A stretch of DNA of 48,464 bases from Bacteroides sp. (GTDB taxonomy: Bacteria > Bacteroidota > Bacteroidia > Bacteroidales > Bacteroidaceae), in the NCBI GenBank assembly GCA_015060735.1, contig SUXX01000009.1:1-48464 (forward strand). Direction: 5' to 3'. A program made the position numbers and the translations under genes. Below, piece after piece: positions 8,859 to 17,716 of the stretch (positions within the stretch are counted from its first letter, which is position 1; each line of letters begins with the position of its first letter). The notes beneath the pieces were generated by a model. That model was not told where the DNA came from. It was given only the letters and a program-made list of their open reading frames with translations, and made no database searches.

Positions 8859-8964
8859 GTGTCATTCTGAACGAAGTGAAGACGAGTTGTTGAGGACTCT
8901 GTCCGAAAAATCTGAATACATAAAGTGGATGTTTTCAGATCCTTCGCAATGCTCAGGATGACAC
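8859..8964 (-). repeat. Palindromic intergenic repeat, copy B, with a 27-bp insertion
   Basis: The outer ends are the same GTGTCATTCTGAACGAAGTGAAGA...GCTCAGGATGACAC. The element is 106 bp, and removing 8883-8909 (27 bp) restores exactly the 79-bp length of the other copies. The loop (CATAAAGTGGATGT) is the reverse complement of the loops in copies A and E, so B is inverted. It lies between metK and the LOG gene, both minus strand. Confidence 0.9.
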
Positions 8965-8981
8965 ATGGATGGTATGAAAAA

Positions 8982-10274
8982 TTATATTCCGAATGCTTCT
9001 TTCACCTTATCCACATAGTCAAGCTTTTCCCAAGTGAAGAGTTCCACCTCTACGGTCTTGGTTTCGCGATACATGGATTCGTAGGTCTTGGTCACGATGC
9101 GAGGTTCGCGTCCCATGTGACCGTAAGAAGCGGTTTCTTCGTAAATCGGGTTACGGAGCTTCAGACGTTCTTCGATGGCCTTCGGACGGAGGTCGAAGAG
9201 TTCGTCTATCTTCTTGGCAATTTCACCATCGGTCATGTTCACGTTGCTACGACCGTAAGTGTTTACATAGATGCTCACCGGACGAGCCACACCGATGGCG
9301 TAAGACACCTGTACGAGCATTTCGTCGGCTACACCGGCAGCCACCATGTTCTTGGCGATGTGACGGGCTGCGTATGCGGCACTGCGGTCCACTTTACTTG
9401 GGTCCTTACCTGAAAAGGCTCCACCACCATGAGCACCCTTACCACCATAAGTGTCCACGATAATCTTGCGGCCTGTCAAGCCGGTATCTCCGTGAGGGCC
9501 ACCGATGACGAACTTGCCTGTCGGGTTCACGTGATAGATAATCTGGTCGTTGAACAACTTCAAGACTTCCGGATTGTGGATGCTGGCAACTACACGAGGC
9601 ATCAAGATTTCGATAACATCCTTGCGGATTTGAGCCAACATTTCTTCATCAGCCTTCAGTTGGGCCTCCTTGGTGTTATCGGCAGGAAGGATGAATTCAT
9701 CGTGTTGGGTAGAAACCACAATGGTATCGATACGTACCGGTTTGCCGTTGTCATCATATTCGATGGTCACCTGGCTCTTGGAGTCCGGACGGAGGTAGGT
9801 CATTTCCTTGCCTTCGCGACGGATATCTGCCAAAATCATCAACAACTTGTGCGACAAGTCGAGTGAAAGCGGCATGTAGTTTTCTGTTTCGTTAGTAGCA
9901 TAACCGAACATCATGCCTTGGTCGCCTGCTCCCTGATTCATCGGGTCTTCGCGTTCCACGCCACGGTTGATGTCGGCACTTTGTTCGTGGATGGCACTGA
10001 GTACACCGCACGAGTTTCCTTCGAACATGTATTCGCTTTTTGTATAGCCGATGCGATTGATGACTTCGCGGGCAATGCGTTGCAAGTCTACATAAGCTTC
10101 GGTCTTGATTTCTCCGGCCATCACCACTTGTCCGGTGGTTACGAGCGTTTCGCAAGCTACTTTCGAACTGGGGTCGAATGCCAACAGTTTGTCAAGCACA
10201 GCGTCCGATATTTGGTCGGCCACTTTGTCGGGGTGTCCTTCAGACACCGATTCGGATGTGAATAAGTATCCCAT
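8982..10274 (-). CDS. metK: S-adenosylmethionine synthetase
   Basis: The 430-residue enzyme makes SAM from methionine and ATP. Signatures are [18 protein letters not shown] at the N-terminus, the [12 protein letters not shown] motif, and [19 protein letters not shown] toward the C-terminus. The length matches the Bacteroidetes form, which has an extra insertion compared with E. coli (384). A leader of about 145 nt containing a SAM-II riboswitch precedes it, so it is probably controlled by its own product. SAM made here serves the queA, miaB and methyltransferase products encoded nearby. Confidence 0.98.
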   Translation of the reverse strand: MGYLFTSESVSEGHPDKVADQISDAVLDKLLAFDPSSKVACETLVTTGQVVMAGEIKTEAYVDLQRIAREVINRIGYTKSEYMFEGNSCGVLSAIHEQSADINRGVEREDPMNQGAGDQGMMFGYATNETENYMPLSLDLSHKLLMILADIRREGKEMTYLRPDSKSQVTIEYDDNGKPVRIDTIVVSTQHDEFILPADNTKEAQLKADEEMLAQIRKDVIEILMPRVVASIHNPEVLKLFNDQIIYHVNPTGKFVIGGPHGDTGLTGRKIIVDTYGGKGAHGGGAFSGKDPSKVDRSAAYAARHIAKNMVAAGVADEMLVQVSYAIGVARPVSIYVNTYGRSNVNMTDGEIAKKIDELFDLRPKAIEERLKLRNPIYEETASYGHMGREPRIVTKTYESMYRETKTVEVELFTWEKLDYVDKVKEAFGI

Positions 10275-10366
10275 TTTTAATTAATAATTGATAGTTGATG
10301 ATAAAAAAACTAAAACCAAAACGGGGGATAGGAATTCAGAGTAGGTAGACGTAGAAAGTCAATGTT

Positions 10367-10414
10367 GTTTTAGCATTTTTTTCCGTGGTTGCAAGCTACT
10401 CAAATCTCTCCACT
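10367..10414 (-). promoter_or_regulatory. SAM-II riboswitch (metK leader)
   Basis: On the minus strand the leader reads GTGG, then AGA, GATTTGA, TAGC, TTGCAA, CCAC, an A-rich linker and GCTAAAA. This matches the SAM-II layout: P1 stem (GTGG 10413-10410 with CCAC 10388-10385), conserved GATTT and TTGCAA in the loop, and the 3' GCTAAA strand that closes the H-type pseudoknot (TAGC with GCTA). The position directly upstream of metK supports the call. It is unusually far (about 92 nt) from the start codon. Confidence 0.85.
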
Positions 10415-10427
10415 GTTTTTACGGGTG

Positions 10428-10435
10428 CAAAGATA
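10428..10435 (-). promoter_or_regulatory. metK promoter -7 box
   Basis: TATCTTTG on the minus strand (10435 to 10428) is a perfect TAnnTTTG. Transcription from about 10422 would start just upstream of the riboswitch. The -33 element is weak (TTTG only 15 bp upstream). Confidence 0.7.
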
Positions 10436-10483
10436 CAATAATATTCTCAACAAAACAGCAGTTTATGTGTTCTTTAACATTGT

Positions 10484-10517
10484 TTTGAATGACAATGAAA
10501 AAAATTTCATACCTTTG
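10484..10517 (+). promoter_or_regulatory. Promoter of the DHA2 transporter gene
   Basis: TTTG (10484-10487) lies 22 bp before TACCTTTG (10510-10517). The predicted start near 10523 argues that translation begins at the ATG of 10542 rather than at the one at 10524. Confidence 0.6.
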
Positions 10518-10541
10518 TCCCTCATGAGCAAGGAAAAGAAA

Positions 10542-11897
10542 ATGAGCACTACCCATCCATACTTAGCCGTAGTAGCCGTATTGGCAGCTATCATGATGGG
10601 GGTTTTGGACGGCACAATCATGAATGTCGCCCTGCCTACCCTGTCCAAGGAGTTTGGAGTATCTCCCTCGGATAGCATCTGGATTGTGAATGCCTATCAG
10701 CTAATTGTAACCATGATGCTGTTGGGATTTGCTGCTATCGGTGATGTATTCGGCTACAAGAAAGTATTTCTTTTCGGGGTAAGCATTTTCGTGACTGCAT
10801 CAGCTCTCTGTGCCATGAGCCGCTCGTTCGAAATGATGGTGGCAGCACGTGTGTTACAAGGCATCGGAGGAGCATGTACCATGAGCATTAATACGGCTCT
10901 TCTGCGAATCATCTTCCCTCCCAACCGATTGGGAAGGGTGATGGCAGCCAATGCAGTAATCGTAGCGGTGACGGCCGCCTCGGGACCGGCCTTGGGAGGA
11001 GCCATCCTGGCTATCGGGCACTGGTCGTGGATATTCCTGATGAACATCCCACTGGGGTTGGTAGCACTGGCTATCGGATGGAAACTCTTGCCTCATAACC
11101 CTCCTTCAAAAACCCGACAAAGACTCGATGGAGGCAGCGTAGTGATGAATGCCGTGTTCTTCGGATTGCTGATTTATACCATCGAAGGCATAGCACACGA
11201 TGGCATCTCCACCTTACTTATTCTACAGGGAATCGTGACTATTATCGTTGGAGTGCTATACATTCGTCGTCAATTACAAATACCGATGCCCATTCTTCCG
11301 ATCGATCTATTCCGCATCCCCATATTTTCCATGTCTATCGGATGCAGCATTACCTGCTTTACCGCCCAAATGTTGGCTTTGGTATCCTTGCCTTTCTTCA
11401 TGCAACATGCCTTGAACTTGAGTGTAGCCGAAACAGGATTATTGATGACTCCCTGGCCACTTGCCACCACCCTGACAGCCCCCCTGGCCGGACGACTGAT
11501 TGAACGGATTCATCCGGGTATCCTCGGTGCGGCAGGTATGGGAATTTTTGCCATCGGGCTATCTATGCTCGCCACTCTGGGCGAACATGCTGCTCTGTGG
11601 GATTTAGCTTGGCGAATGGCAATATGTGGCATCGGTATCGGTCTATTCCAGACACCCAACAATGTTACAATTACGACTTCAGCACCTATCCAACGAAGTG
11701 GAGGAGCCAGCGGAATGCTAGGCACTGCACGTGTACTTGGACAGACATTGGGAACGGCCTTAGTAGCCATTGTTTTTCACCTTATGGGAAATCAAGGCGG
11801 AGAGGTGGTATGTCTTTGGATAGCTTTGGGATTAGCCTTGACCAGTGGAGGGTTGAGTTGCTTCCGCATCAAAGAACATTCGCCTATTCATAAATAA
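10542..11897 (+). CDS. MFS transporter, DHA2 (EmrB/QacA) drug:H+ antiporter family
   Basis: The 451-residue polytopic protein begins MSTTHPYLAVVAVLAAIMMGVLDGTIMNVALPTL, with the DHA2 motif LDxTIxNVALP in the first helix. It also has GxxxDxxGxKKV (GDVFGYKKVF), RVLQGIGGA in helix 4 and FQTPNN near helix 11. Hydrophobicity fits 12-14 helices. Such pumps export drugs or other amphipathic compounds across the inner membrane. The ATG at 10542 follows an A/G-rich stretch and leaves a 5' leader of about 18 nt. It is divergent from metK and convergent with folK (1 bp between stops). No adaptor gene lies beside it, so it may act alone. Confidence 0.9.
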   Translation: MSTTHPYLAVVAVLAAIMMGVLDGTIMNVALPTLSKEFGVSPSDSIWIVNAYQLIVTMMLLGFAAIGDVFGYKKVFLFGVSIFVTASALCAMSRSFEMMVAARVLQGIGGACTMSINTALLRIIFPPNRLGRVMAANAVIVAVTAASGPALGGAILAIGHWSWIFLMNIPLGLVALAIGWKLLPHNPPSKTRQRLDGGSVVMNAVFFGLLIYTIEGIAHDGISTLLILQGIVTIIVGVLYIRRQLQIPMPILPIDLFRIPIFSMSIGCSITCFTAQMLALVSLPFFMQHALNLSVAETGLLMTPWPLATTLTAPLAGRLIERIHPGILGAAGMGIFAIGLSMLATLGEHAALWDLAWRMAICGIGIGLFQTPNNVTITTSAPIQRSGGASGMLGTARVLGQTLGTALVAIVFHLMGNQGGEVVCLWIALGLALTSGGLSCFRIKEHSPIHK

Positions 11898-11898
11898 T

Positions 11899-12342
11899 TT
11901 ACCCCTTCTTATCTGCTCCAAGCGTACGAATTACTTCCGGAGCTATTTCTTCCAGGGGCTTCATCACAAAGTCACGCTCTGTCATCAAAGGATGGGGAAT
12001 GGTCAATGTCGGAGTATAAAGACGTAAATCATCATAGAGCAAAATATCAATGTCTATCGGACGATCGCTATAAAAACCATTAACCGATTTCGTTCGACGA
12101 CCAAGCATTCGTTCGATGTTTTGTGTTACGGCCAACAACTCAAAAGGTTCAAGCCCGGTAGATACACAACACACGGCATTCAGAAACCGGTTATCCGAAG
12201 CGAATCCCCATGGTTCAGTATCATAAAAAGCGGACAGGGAAGTAATCTCCCCTACCCGCTTCTCGATTTCTTCTACGGCTGCCCTCAGGTTTGCTTCCTT
12301 ATCGCCCTGATTGGTGCCCAAGCCCAAATAAACCTTGTGCAT
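11899..12342 (-). CDS. folK: 2-amino-4-hydroxy-6-hydroxymethyldihydropteridine pyrophosphokinase
   Basis: The 147-residue HPPK enzyme transfers pyrophosphate from ATP to the pterin in folate synthesis. It shows LGLGTNQGD at the N-terminus, FYDTEPWGF, LLAVTQNIERMLGR, the DRPIDIDILLYDD metal/substrate motif, and IPHPLMTERDFVMKPLEEIAP. It is the last gene of the minus-strand operon, 11 bp after queA. Confidence 0.96.
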   Translation of the reverse strand: MHKVYLGLGTNQGDKEANLRAAVEEIEKRVGEITSLSAFYDTEPWGFASDNRFLNAVCCVSTGLEPFELLAVTQNIERMLGRRTKSVNGFYSDRPIDIDILLYDDLRLYTPTLTIPHPLMTERDFVMKPLEEIAPEVIRTLGADKKG

Positions 12343-12353
12343 GCCGCGTTTCT

Positions 12354-13409
12354 TTATTTATCCAATATCAGCATGGCATCGCCATAAGTACCAAAACGAT
12401 AATCTTCCTTCAAAGCTATATCATAAGCCTGCATGATCAAATCGTAACCACCATAAGCCGCTACCAACATCAAGAGAGTAGAATACGGCAGGTGGAAATT
12501 GGTAATCATGCTATTGGCCACTGAAAAATCGTAAGGAGGGAAGATGAACTTGTTTGTCCAGCCTTCGAATTCTTTCAGATGCCCATCCGTACCGACAGCT
12601 GTTTCAATGGTTCTCATCACAGTGGTTCCTACTGCACAGACATTCTTTCCGGCATCCTTGGCCGCATTCACTATTCGACAAGCATCGGCTTCGACAAACA
12701 TTTGTTCGGAATCCATCTTGTGTTTGGTCAAATCTTCCACATCGATTTCGCGGAAATTACCCAAACCGGCATGCATGGTGATGAAAGCAAAGTCAATTCC
12801 CTTGATTTCCATACGCTTCATCAATTCGCGACTGAAGTGAAGGCCGGCAGTAGGAGCCGTTACTGCTCCTTCGTTCTTGGCAAAGATGGTTTGGAAACGC
12901 TCTGCATCTTCTTCTTCCACAGGACGATTGATGAAATTAGGCAACGGTGGTTCGCCTAAGGCATAAAGGGCAGCCTTGAACTCATCGTGAGGACCATCGT
13001 AAAGAAAACGGAGTGTACGACCACGCGAGGTGGTATTGTCAATTACTTCGGCCACCATCGAATCGTCTTCGCCAAAATATAATTTGTTACCGATACGGAT
13101 TTTACGAGCCGGATCGACCAACACGTCCCACAATCGAAACTCTTCATTCAACTCACGCAACAAGAACACTTCAATACGGGCACCGGTCTTTTCCTTGTTT
13201 CCGTACAAACGTGCCGGAAACACCTTTGTATCATTAAAAATGAAGACATCCTTGTCATCAAAATAGTTGAGTACGTCCTTGAACATTTTGTGTTCGATTT
13301 CTCCCGTCGACTTGTGAACGACCATCAGACGCGATTCGTCTCTGTACTTGGCCGGATGCAAAGCAATCTTTTCCTCCGGCAACTTGAACTTAAATTGTGA
13401 AAGTTTCAT
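12354..13409 (-). CDS. queA: S-adenosylmethionine:tRNA ribosyltransferase-isomerase
   Basis: The 351-residue enzyme transfers the ribosyl moiety of SAM to preQ1-tRNA, forming epoxyqueuosine. The sequence [19 protein letters not shown]...[34 protein letters not shown] and TTVMRTIET is characteristic. The ATG at 13409 is chosen; a longer frame would overlap truB. It lies 11 bp after truB and 11 bp before folK. It depends on SAM, as does MiaB encoded at 21-22 kb. Confidence 0.97.
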   Translation of the reverse strand: MKLSQFKFKLPEEKIALHPAKYRDESRLMVVHKSTGEIEHKMFKDVLNYFDDKDVFIFNDTKVFPARLYGNKEKTGARIEVFLLRELNEEFRLWDVLVDPARKIRIGNKLYFGEDDSMVAEVIDNTTSRGRTLRFLYDGPHDEFKAALYALGEPPLPNFINRPVEEEDAERFQTIFAKNEGAVTAPTAGLHFSRELMKRMEIKGIDFAFITMHAGLGNFREIDVEDLTKHKMDSEQMFVEADACRIVNAAKDAGKNVCAVGTTVMRTIETAVGTDGHLKEFEGWTNKFIFPPYDFSVANSMITNFHLPYSTLLMLVAAYGGYDLIMQAYDIALKEDYRFGTYGDAMLILDK

Positions 13410-13420
13410 GTTGACTCTCC

Positions 13421-14125
13421 TTATTCGTTTATAGTTTCTATTTCTTGTTTTTCCAACCAGTCGGCAAAGCCTTCCACTTGCATGCAATCCTCCAGCTTCA
13501 CCTCTCCTACTCGGGTTCTCACCAGCCCAATCAGATGAGCCCCGCTGTTCAAAGCCTCGCCGATATCGCGTGCCAAGGCACGGATGTAAGTTCCCTTGCT
13601 ACAAACTACCCGAATCTTAATAACGGGCAATTCACACTCCAGCAACTCAATTTCGTCGATAACCAATGTCTTCGGCTTCAAGTTGACTTCTTCTCCTTTC
13701 CGAGCCAAGTCATAAGCCCGCTTTCCGTCTACCATACAAGCCGAGAAGGCAGGCGGTATCTGTTCGATGCTTCCAATGAATTGTTTCAAGGTTTCTTCTA
13801 CCAATTCACGAGTGATGTGTTCGGTAGGATATGTAGCATCAATTTCCTTTTCCAAGTCATACGAAGGGGTGGTTGCACCCAACATCAAGGTCGCTACATA
13901 TTCCTTGGTGTGATACTGAAACTCTTCGATACGCTTGGTGGCTTTTCCCGTACAAATAATCATCACTCCGGTAGCCAACGGGTCGAGTGTCCCTGCATGG
14001 CCCACCTTCAACTTCTTCACCCCCATCTTCCGACAAAGATGATATCTTATCTTATTGACTACCGCAAACGAAGTCCACGTGAGCGGTTTGTCAAAGCACA
14101 ATACTTCTCCTTCCTTAAAATTCAT
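13421..14125 (-). CDS. truB: tRNA pseudouridine-55 synthase
   Basis: The 234-residue protein makes the T-loop pseudouridine. It contains the catalytic-Asp motif [14 protein letters not shown] (Asp in TLDP), [18 protein letters not shown] at the N-terminus, [19 protein letters not shown] and the [15 protein letters not shown] motif. It starts 3 bp after the uppP stop. Confidence 0.97.
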   Translation of the reverse strand: MNFKEGEVLCFDKPLTWTSFAVVNKIRYHLCRKMGVKKLKVGHAGTLDPLATGVMIICTGKATKRIEEFQYHTKEYVATLMLGATTPSYDLEKEIDATYPTEHITRELVEETLKQFIGSIEQIPPAFSACMVDGKRAYDLARKGEEVNLKPKTLVIDEIELLECELPVIKIRVVCSKGTYIRALARDIGEALNSGAHLIGLVRTRVGEVKLEDCMQVEGFADWLEKQEIETINE

Positions 14126-14128
14126 CGG

Positions 14129-14926
14129 TTACATCAACGAGCAAGCTATCGTAATGCTTCCTACAAGGGCACAATAGATAGCAAAATAAATCAACTTACC
14201 TTTCTTTACGATGTCAATCATCCACTTACAAGCCAAACAACCCGAAACAAAGGCAGCCATAAAGCCTACCGTCAACGACAACATCGAAATGTCTCCCATC
14301 ACTTCTTCACCCTTCAAGCCTTTGATGACATCCAGCAACGCCTCTCCCAAGATGGGCGGAATCACCATCAGGAACGAGAATTGGGCCAGTTTTTCTTTCT
14401 TGTCACCCAATAAAAGGCCGGTAGCAATCGTGCTTCCCGAGCGTGACAAACCTGGCATCACGGCACACGCCTGAGCTAAACCAATAATGAAGGCATCCCT
14501 CATGCTAATGTTCTCCTTAATGCGTGGCTTGGCATAATAGGAAAAAGCCAGCAAAGTGGCCGTCAAAAGCAACATGCATCCCACAATGAACAGGCCCGAT
14601 CCGAAAATAGCTTCTACCTCGTCCTTGAAGAATACACCTACAATACCGATAGGAATCATCGAAACCAGGATATTCAATGCATATTTTGTTTCCGGATTCA
14701 TTTGGAATTTGAACAATCCCTTCAGAATCCAGTCGATTTCTTTCCAAAGGATAACCAGTGTGCTGCATACCGTAGCCACATGTACCGCCACCGTAAATGC
14801 CAGATTCTCTTCACCTTCTATACCAAACAGAGCCGAGCCGATGGTCAAGTGTCCGCTACTGCTCACCGGTAGATACTCGGTCAGTCCTTGCACCAATCCC
14901 AAGATTAAAGCCTCATACCATTCCAT
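14129..14926 (-). CDS. uppP: Undecaprenyl-diphosphatase
   Basis: The 265-residue polytopic enzyme recycles undecaprenyl pyrophosphate for peptidoglycan and glycan export. The BacA/UppP signatures are complete: the first helix [21 protein letters not shown] and the second active-site segment [17 protein letters not shown]. It sits between DUF3098 and truB with gaps of 5 and 3 bp. Confidence 0.97.
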   Translation of the reverse strand: MEWYEALILGLVQGLTEYLPVSSSGHLTIGSALFGIEGEENLAFTVAVHVATVCSTLVILWKEIDWILKGLFKFQMNPETKYALNILVSMIPIGIVGVFFKDEVEAIFGSGLFIVGCMLLLTATLLAFSYYAKPRIKENISMRDAFIIGLAQACAVMPGLSRSGSTIATGLLLGDKKEKLAQFSFLMVIPPILGEALLDVIKGLKGEEVMGDISMLSLTVGFMAAFVSGCLACKWMIDIVKKGKLIYFAIYCALVGSITIACSLM

Positions 14927-14931
14927 GCTTC

Positions 14932-15159
14932 TTACTTGTTTTTGGATTTATGGAGAATACCATATATCATGAACACAAAGCCCGAAAGGCATACCACCGG
15001 GGCCACCTTGATGCGGCGTACACTAAAGATGTCGGGTTCAAAGTAACCTTCTGTCGAACCCGGGCCGGCCATCAGCAGAAAGCCGATGATAATCACCGCC
15101 ATACCAACTGCCAACAACAGGAAGTTGGTCTTGTCAAAAGCAAATTTCTGTTTATCCAT
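14932..15159 (-). CDS. DUF3098 small membrane protein
   Basis: This 75-residue protein has two predicted membrane helices (about residues 12-30 and 53-70). A short periplasmic hairpin between them contains [23 protein letters not shown]. That segment (the DIFS.RRI.VAP pattern) is typical of DUF3098, a family usually found between ftsX and uppP in Bacteroidetes, as here. The function is unknown, presumably envelope-related. Confidence 0.85.
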   Translation of the reverse strand: MDKQKFAFDKTNFLLLAVGMAVIIIGFLLMAGPGSTEGYFEPDIFSVRRIKVAPVVCLSGFVFMIYGILHKSKNK

Positions 15160-15163
15160 TTCC

Positions 15164-16039
15164 TTAAATATAATAAAGCGTACTCGCTTTCATCCGTAAA
15201 TACTTATTAATCGAAATATAGGCACACAACCATGTTATCAGCACACCGAAGGCCAATACCGACAACATCACAATCAGCATCGTCCGGGTCGTAATGATTT
15301 CCACTAGCTGAGGCTCGTACTTCACCAGCATGTAGGCCAAGGTCATCAGTACCGCATCGGCCATGGCCGCGGCCAAAACACCAATCCAAAGGTTTCGTAT
15401 CAAGAAAGGCTTCCGGATGAAACCCCAACTTGCACCCACCAACTTCATAGTATGAATCAAGAACCGTTTGGCATAGATGGCCAAGCGAATGGTATTATTT
15501 ATCAACGCAAACGATATCAAAGTCAACAAACCGGCCAATCCCAAGAGGAATAGGCTGACTTTCTGCAGATTGCGATTGACCGAATCCAACAAGTCTTGCG
15601 GATAGTTCACTTCCATCACCTGCTTGTTCGCCCTGATTTCTTTCTCTATCCAGGCGATGCTGTCCGAATTGGCATATTCCGCTTTAAGCTTGATCTCGAT
15701 AGAAGCAGTGAAAGGATTGTAACCCAAGAACTCGGCCGGGTCAGTGCCCATGGCTTCTGTCTGTTCCTTCAAAGCCTGTTCTTTCGAGATGTATTCTGAT
15801 TCCTTCACATATATCTTCTCATTCAACTGACGTTGGAACTTCAAGGCTTCGGGCTGCTTCATGTCATCGCTCACCAGGACAGTCAGGCCAATGTTTTCGC
15901 GTACATACATGGAAAGGTTGTTGGCCGAGAGCACGAAAAACACCACCATGCCCAACAACAGGAGCACCAACATCGTACTGATGCTGGAAGTTATGAACTG
16001 CATATTGAAAAACGAATTCGGTCTTTTTCCCATAATCAT
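15164..16039 (-). CDS. ftsX: Cell division ABC-transporter permease FtsX
   Basis: The 291-residue protein has one N-terminal membrane helix, a large extracytoplasmic domain (about residues 45-160, with YVKESEYISKEQALKEQ and GYNPFTASIEIKLK) and three C-terminal helices, the FtsX/MacB-like layout. With FtsE it couples division to peptidoglycan hydrolase activation. No ftsE lies here, which is usual in this phylum. The ATG overlaps the upstream methyltransferase stop by 4 bp. Confidence 0.93.
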   Translation of the reverse strand: MIMGKRPNSFFNMQFITSSISTMLVLLLLGMVVFFVLSANNLSMYVRENIGLTVLVSDDMKQPEALKFQRQLNEKIYVKESEYISKEQALKEQTEAMGTDPAEFLGYNPFTASIEIKLKAEYANSDSIAWIEKEIRANKQVMEVNYPQDLLDSVNRNLQKVSLFLLGLAGLLTLISFALINNTIRLAIYAKRFLIHTMKLVGASWGFIRKPFLIRNLWIGVLAAAMADAVLMTLAYMLVKYEPQLVEIITTRTMLIVMLSVLAFGVLITWLCAYISINKYLRMKASTLYYI

Positions 16040-16932
16040 TTCTTTCTGAATACATAAATCATGGAGCTGCTACGCTCCTTCTTGCCCAAGGCATGACACC
16101 AGGCCACCATCCCTGTCCACATCCCTTTGAGGAATGAAAAACGGGCACCTTTATATTTCTCGCTCAACATGGACACATAAAAGGCATCGAAAGGCATCGG
16201 ATACTCCGCTTCCAGCACAAATCCATGTTTGGCTCCAAATTGCTGCATCACCGAAGGGCTGAAATGCCACAAATGGCGAGGCACATCATAAGCTGCCCAT
16301 CCTTCCCGATACTTCTCCGCATCCCACGACGAAGGATTGGGCACGGCTACCACCAGCACTCCCTTTTCCTTGAGCAATCGGGCAAGCGTCTGCCATATTT
16401 CGTTCAGATGCTCCAAATGCTCCATCACATGCCAAAGCGTGATGACCTCGAACGAGGCGTCCGGATAGGTCTTCAAAGCTTCCTCCGATTCCACTTCCAG
16501 GCCGAAGCGTTCGCGGGCAAAGTCACGAGCCTTCGCGTTTTTTTCAATCGCCTTCGCGTCCCAACCTTTTTGTCTCATCGTATGCGGGAAATAACCTGTC
16601 CCCGTACCGTAATCCAGCAAACGGCCTTCCTTCATCTTCGAAGCGTGCTCCACCAACGAAGCCTTACGTGCCAGCATGTATCGACGTACCCAATGATAAA
16701 CCCGATTCATCAATCCCTTCTGCGTATCACTGTGCGAGATATAATCAGGCGTTTCATAATACTTTCCGATTTTCGCTTCCACGGGCACTCCCTGCGTCAT
16801 CAAGAAGCCACAATGCACACAACGAATCACCTCGAACTTTTCGCCCGAAGCATAATAATCCGTACAAGTCAAAGCATGTTCCAATTGATGTCCGCCGCAC
16901 AACGGGCATGTATTTATCTTGAGTATGTCCAC
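16036..16932 (-). CDS. Class I SAM-dependent methyltransferase with N-terminal zinc-finger-like motif
   Basis: The 298-residue protein starts with a four-Cys module (CPLCGG ... CVHCGF), then a Rossmann methyltransferase domain. Motif I reads LLDYGTGTGYFPHTM, the acidic motif II VESEE, and the post-I segment VITLWHVMEHLEHLNE. This is the Methyltransf_23 layout often used on lipids, sugars or quinone-like substrates; the substrate is unknown. Upstream in-frame starts are only TTG, and the GTG at 16932 is chosen because it gives the compact MDILKINTCPLCGG start. It is the first gene of the seven-gene operon. Confidence 0.82.
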   Translation of the reverse strand: MDILKINTCPLCGGHQLEHALTCTDYYASGEKFEVIRCVHCGFLMTQGVPVEAKIGKYYETPDYISHSDTQKGLMNRVYHWVRRYMLARKASLVEHASKMKEGRLLDYGTGTGYFPHTMRQKGWDAKAIEKNAKARDFARERFGLEVESEEALKTYPDASFEVITLWHVMEHLEHLNEIWQTLARLLKEKGVLVVAVPNPSSWDAEKYREGWAAYDVPRHLWHFSPSVMQQFGAKHGFVLEAEYPMPFDAFYVSMLSEKYKGARFSFLKGMWTGMVAWCHALGKKERSSSMIYVFRKK

Positions 16933-17035
16933 ACTAAACCCTAATTTGTTGCAAAATAACAAATAAATTGGTTATTAATGGTGTTTCTTTAAGGACTTTT
17001 AAGAGTATAAATAACGGTGCGGTGTGTATTTTCTT

Positions 17036-17043
17036 TAAATTTG
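17036..17043 (+). promoter_or_regulatory. PspC gene promoter -7 box
   Basis: TAAATTTG is a perfect TAnnTTTG. The predicted start is near 17050, about 20 nt before the ATG. No clear -33 TTTG is present. Confidence 0.6.
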
Positions 17044-17069
17044 CATCAAAATTCTAAAATTGAAGTAAA

Positions 17070-17255
17070 ATGGCTGATAAGAAATTAGTTCGTTCTGCAA
17101 ACAAGAAGATTGCAGGCGTATGTGGTGGCTTGGCCGAATTCCTTGGCTTGGATGCTACTATTGTCCGTGTTGTTTGGTTGCTTTGTGTATTGTTAGGTGG
17201 TTTCGGCCTTTTGGCTTACCTCATCATGTGGATTGTAATGCCGGCACAGAAGTAA
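17070..17255 (+). CDS. PspC domain protein, 61 aa
   Basis: This stand-alone PspC domain reads MADKKLVRSANKKIAGVCGGLAEFLGLD, followed by one membrane helix and the terminal YLIMWIVMPAQK. The GVCGGLAEF motif and the final MP are diagnostic. PspC domains are linked to phage-shock/envelope stress sensing, but no pspA/pspB lies nearby. It is monocistronic, with its own promoter and a very strong terminator. Confidence 0.9.
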   Translation: MADKKLVRSANKKIAGVCGGLAEFLGLDATIVRVVWLLCVLLGGFGLLAYLIMWIVMPAQK

Positions 17256-17269
17256 TCATTTTATCGAAA

Positions 17270-17319
17270 GATATAACAAAAGGGCTTGGACGGATGCGTC
17301 CAAGCCCTTTTGTTATATC
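17270..17319 (+). terminator. Strong intrinsic terminator (23-bp perfect stem)
   Basis: The arms GATATAACAAAAGGGCTTGG... (17270-17292) and their exact complement (17297-17319) enclose a 4-nt GATG loop. It begins 14 bp after the PspC stop. The long AT flanks make it work on either strand. Confidence 0.9.
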
Positions 17320-17503
17320 GAATAAAAAAACGTTTTCGTTATTGAAGCAAGTATACTCAAAAACAGCTCAACCCTTGACTATATATGCAAGAATACATAC
17401 CAAGAAATATAAACTTGTCTTGTGAAGAAAGAAAAGGAATACATCGGGAAGAATTCATCGCGAAAACCGCAAGGAAACGATGAAGGAAGCAGAAGAAAAA
17501 GCT

Positions 17504-17587
17504 AATCATAACTTATAATTGTATAATCACAACTTATGATTGAGCAAACATAAGTTATAATCGCAGAATCATAACTTATGATTAACT
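17504..17587. repeat. Four tandem 21-bp dyad repeats
   Basis: Units start at exactly 17504, 17525, 17546 and 17567. Each is a version of AATCATAA-C-TTATGATT plus 4 nt, an 8+1+8 inverted repeat. Unit 3 has G at the centre instead of C. The 21-bp period equals two helical turns, so the dyads face the same side of the helix. The array lies about 105 bp upstream of the -7 box of the rhamnosidase gene. The rest of the 461-bp gap holds the terminator and AT-rich sequence. Confidence 0.9.
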
Positions 17588-17691
17588 TTTTGAAGCAGTT
17601 CTTTTATGGAATTCTTCTGCAAGGAAAAGTTTTTGTTTATATAAGATTCAAGAATTGTTTTTTGGAGAATACAAAGCATCCTCTTTTTCAC

Positions 17692-17699
17692 TAAATTTG
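17692..17699 (+). promoter_or_regulatory. Rhamnosidase promoter -7 box
   Basis: TAAATTTG matches TAnnTTTG exactly. Transcription would start near 17705, 12 nt before the ATG. TTTG at 17661-17664 is rather far upstream (27 bp), which suits an activator-dependent promoter. Confidence 0.6.
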
Positions 17700-17716
17700 C
17701 AAAAAACCGAATAATC

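Noticed and set aside
17504..17587. CRISPR array
   Set aside because: The repeats are contiguous 21-bp units without spacers, and no cas genes are present.
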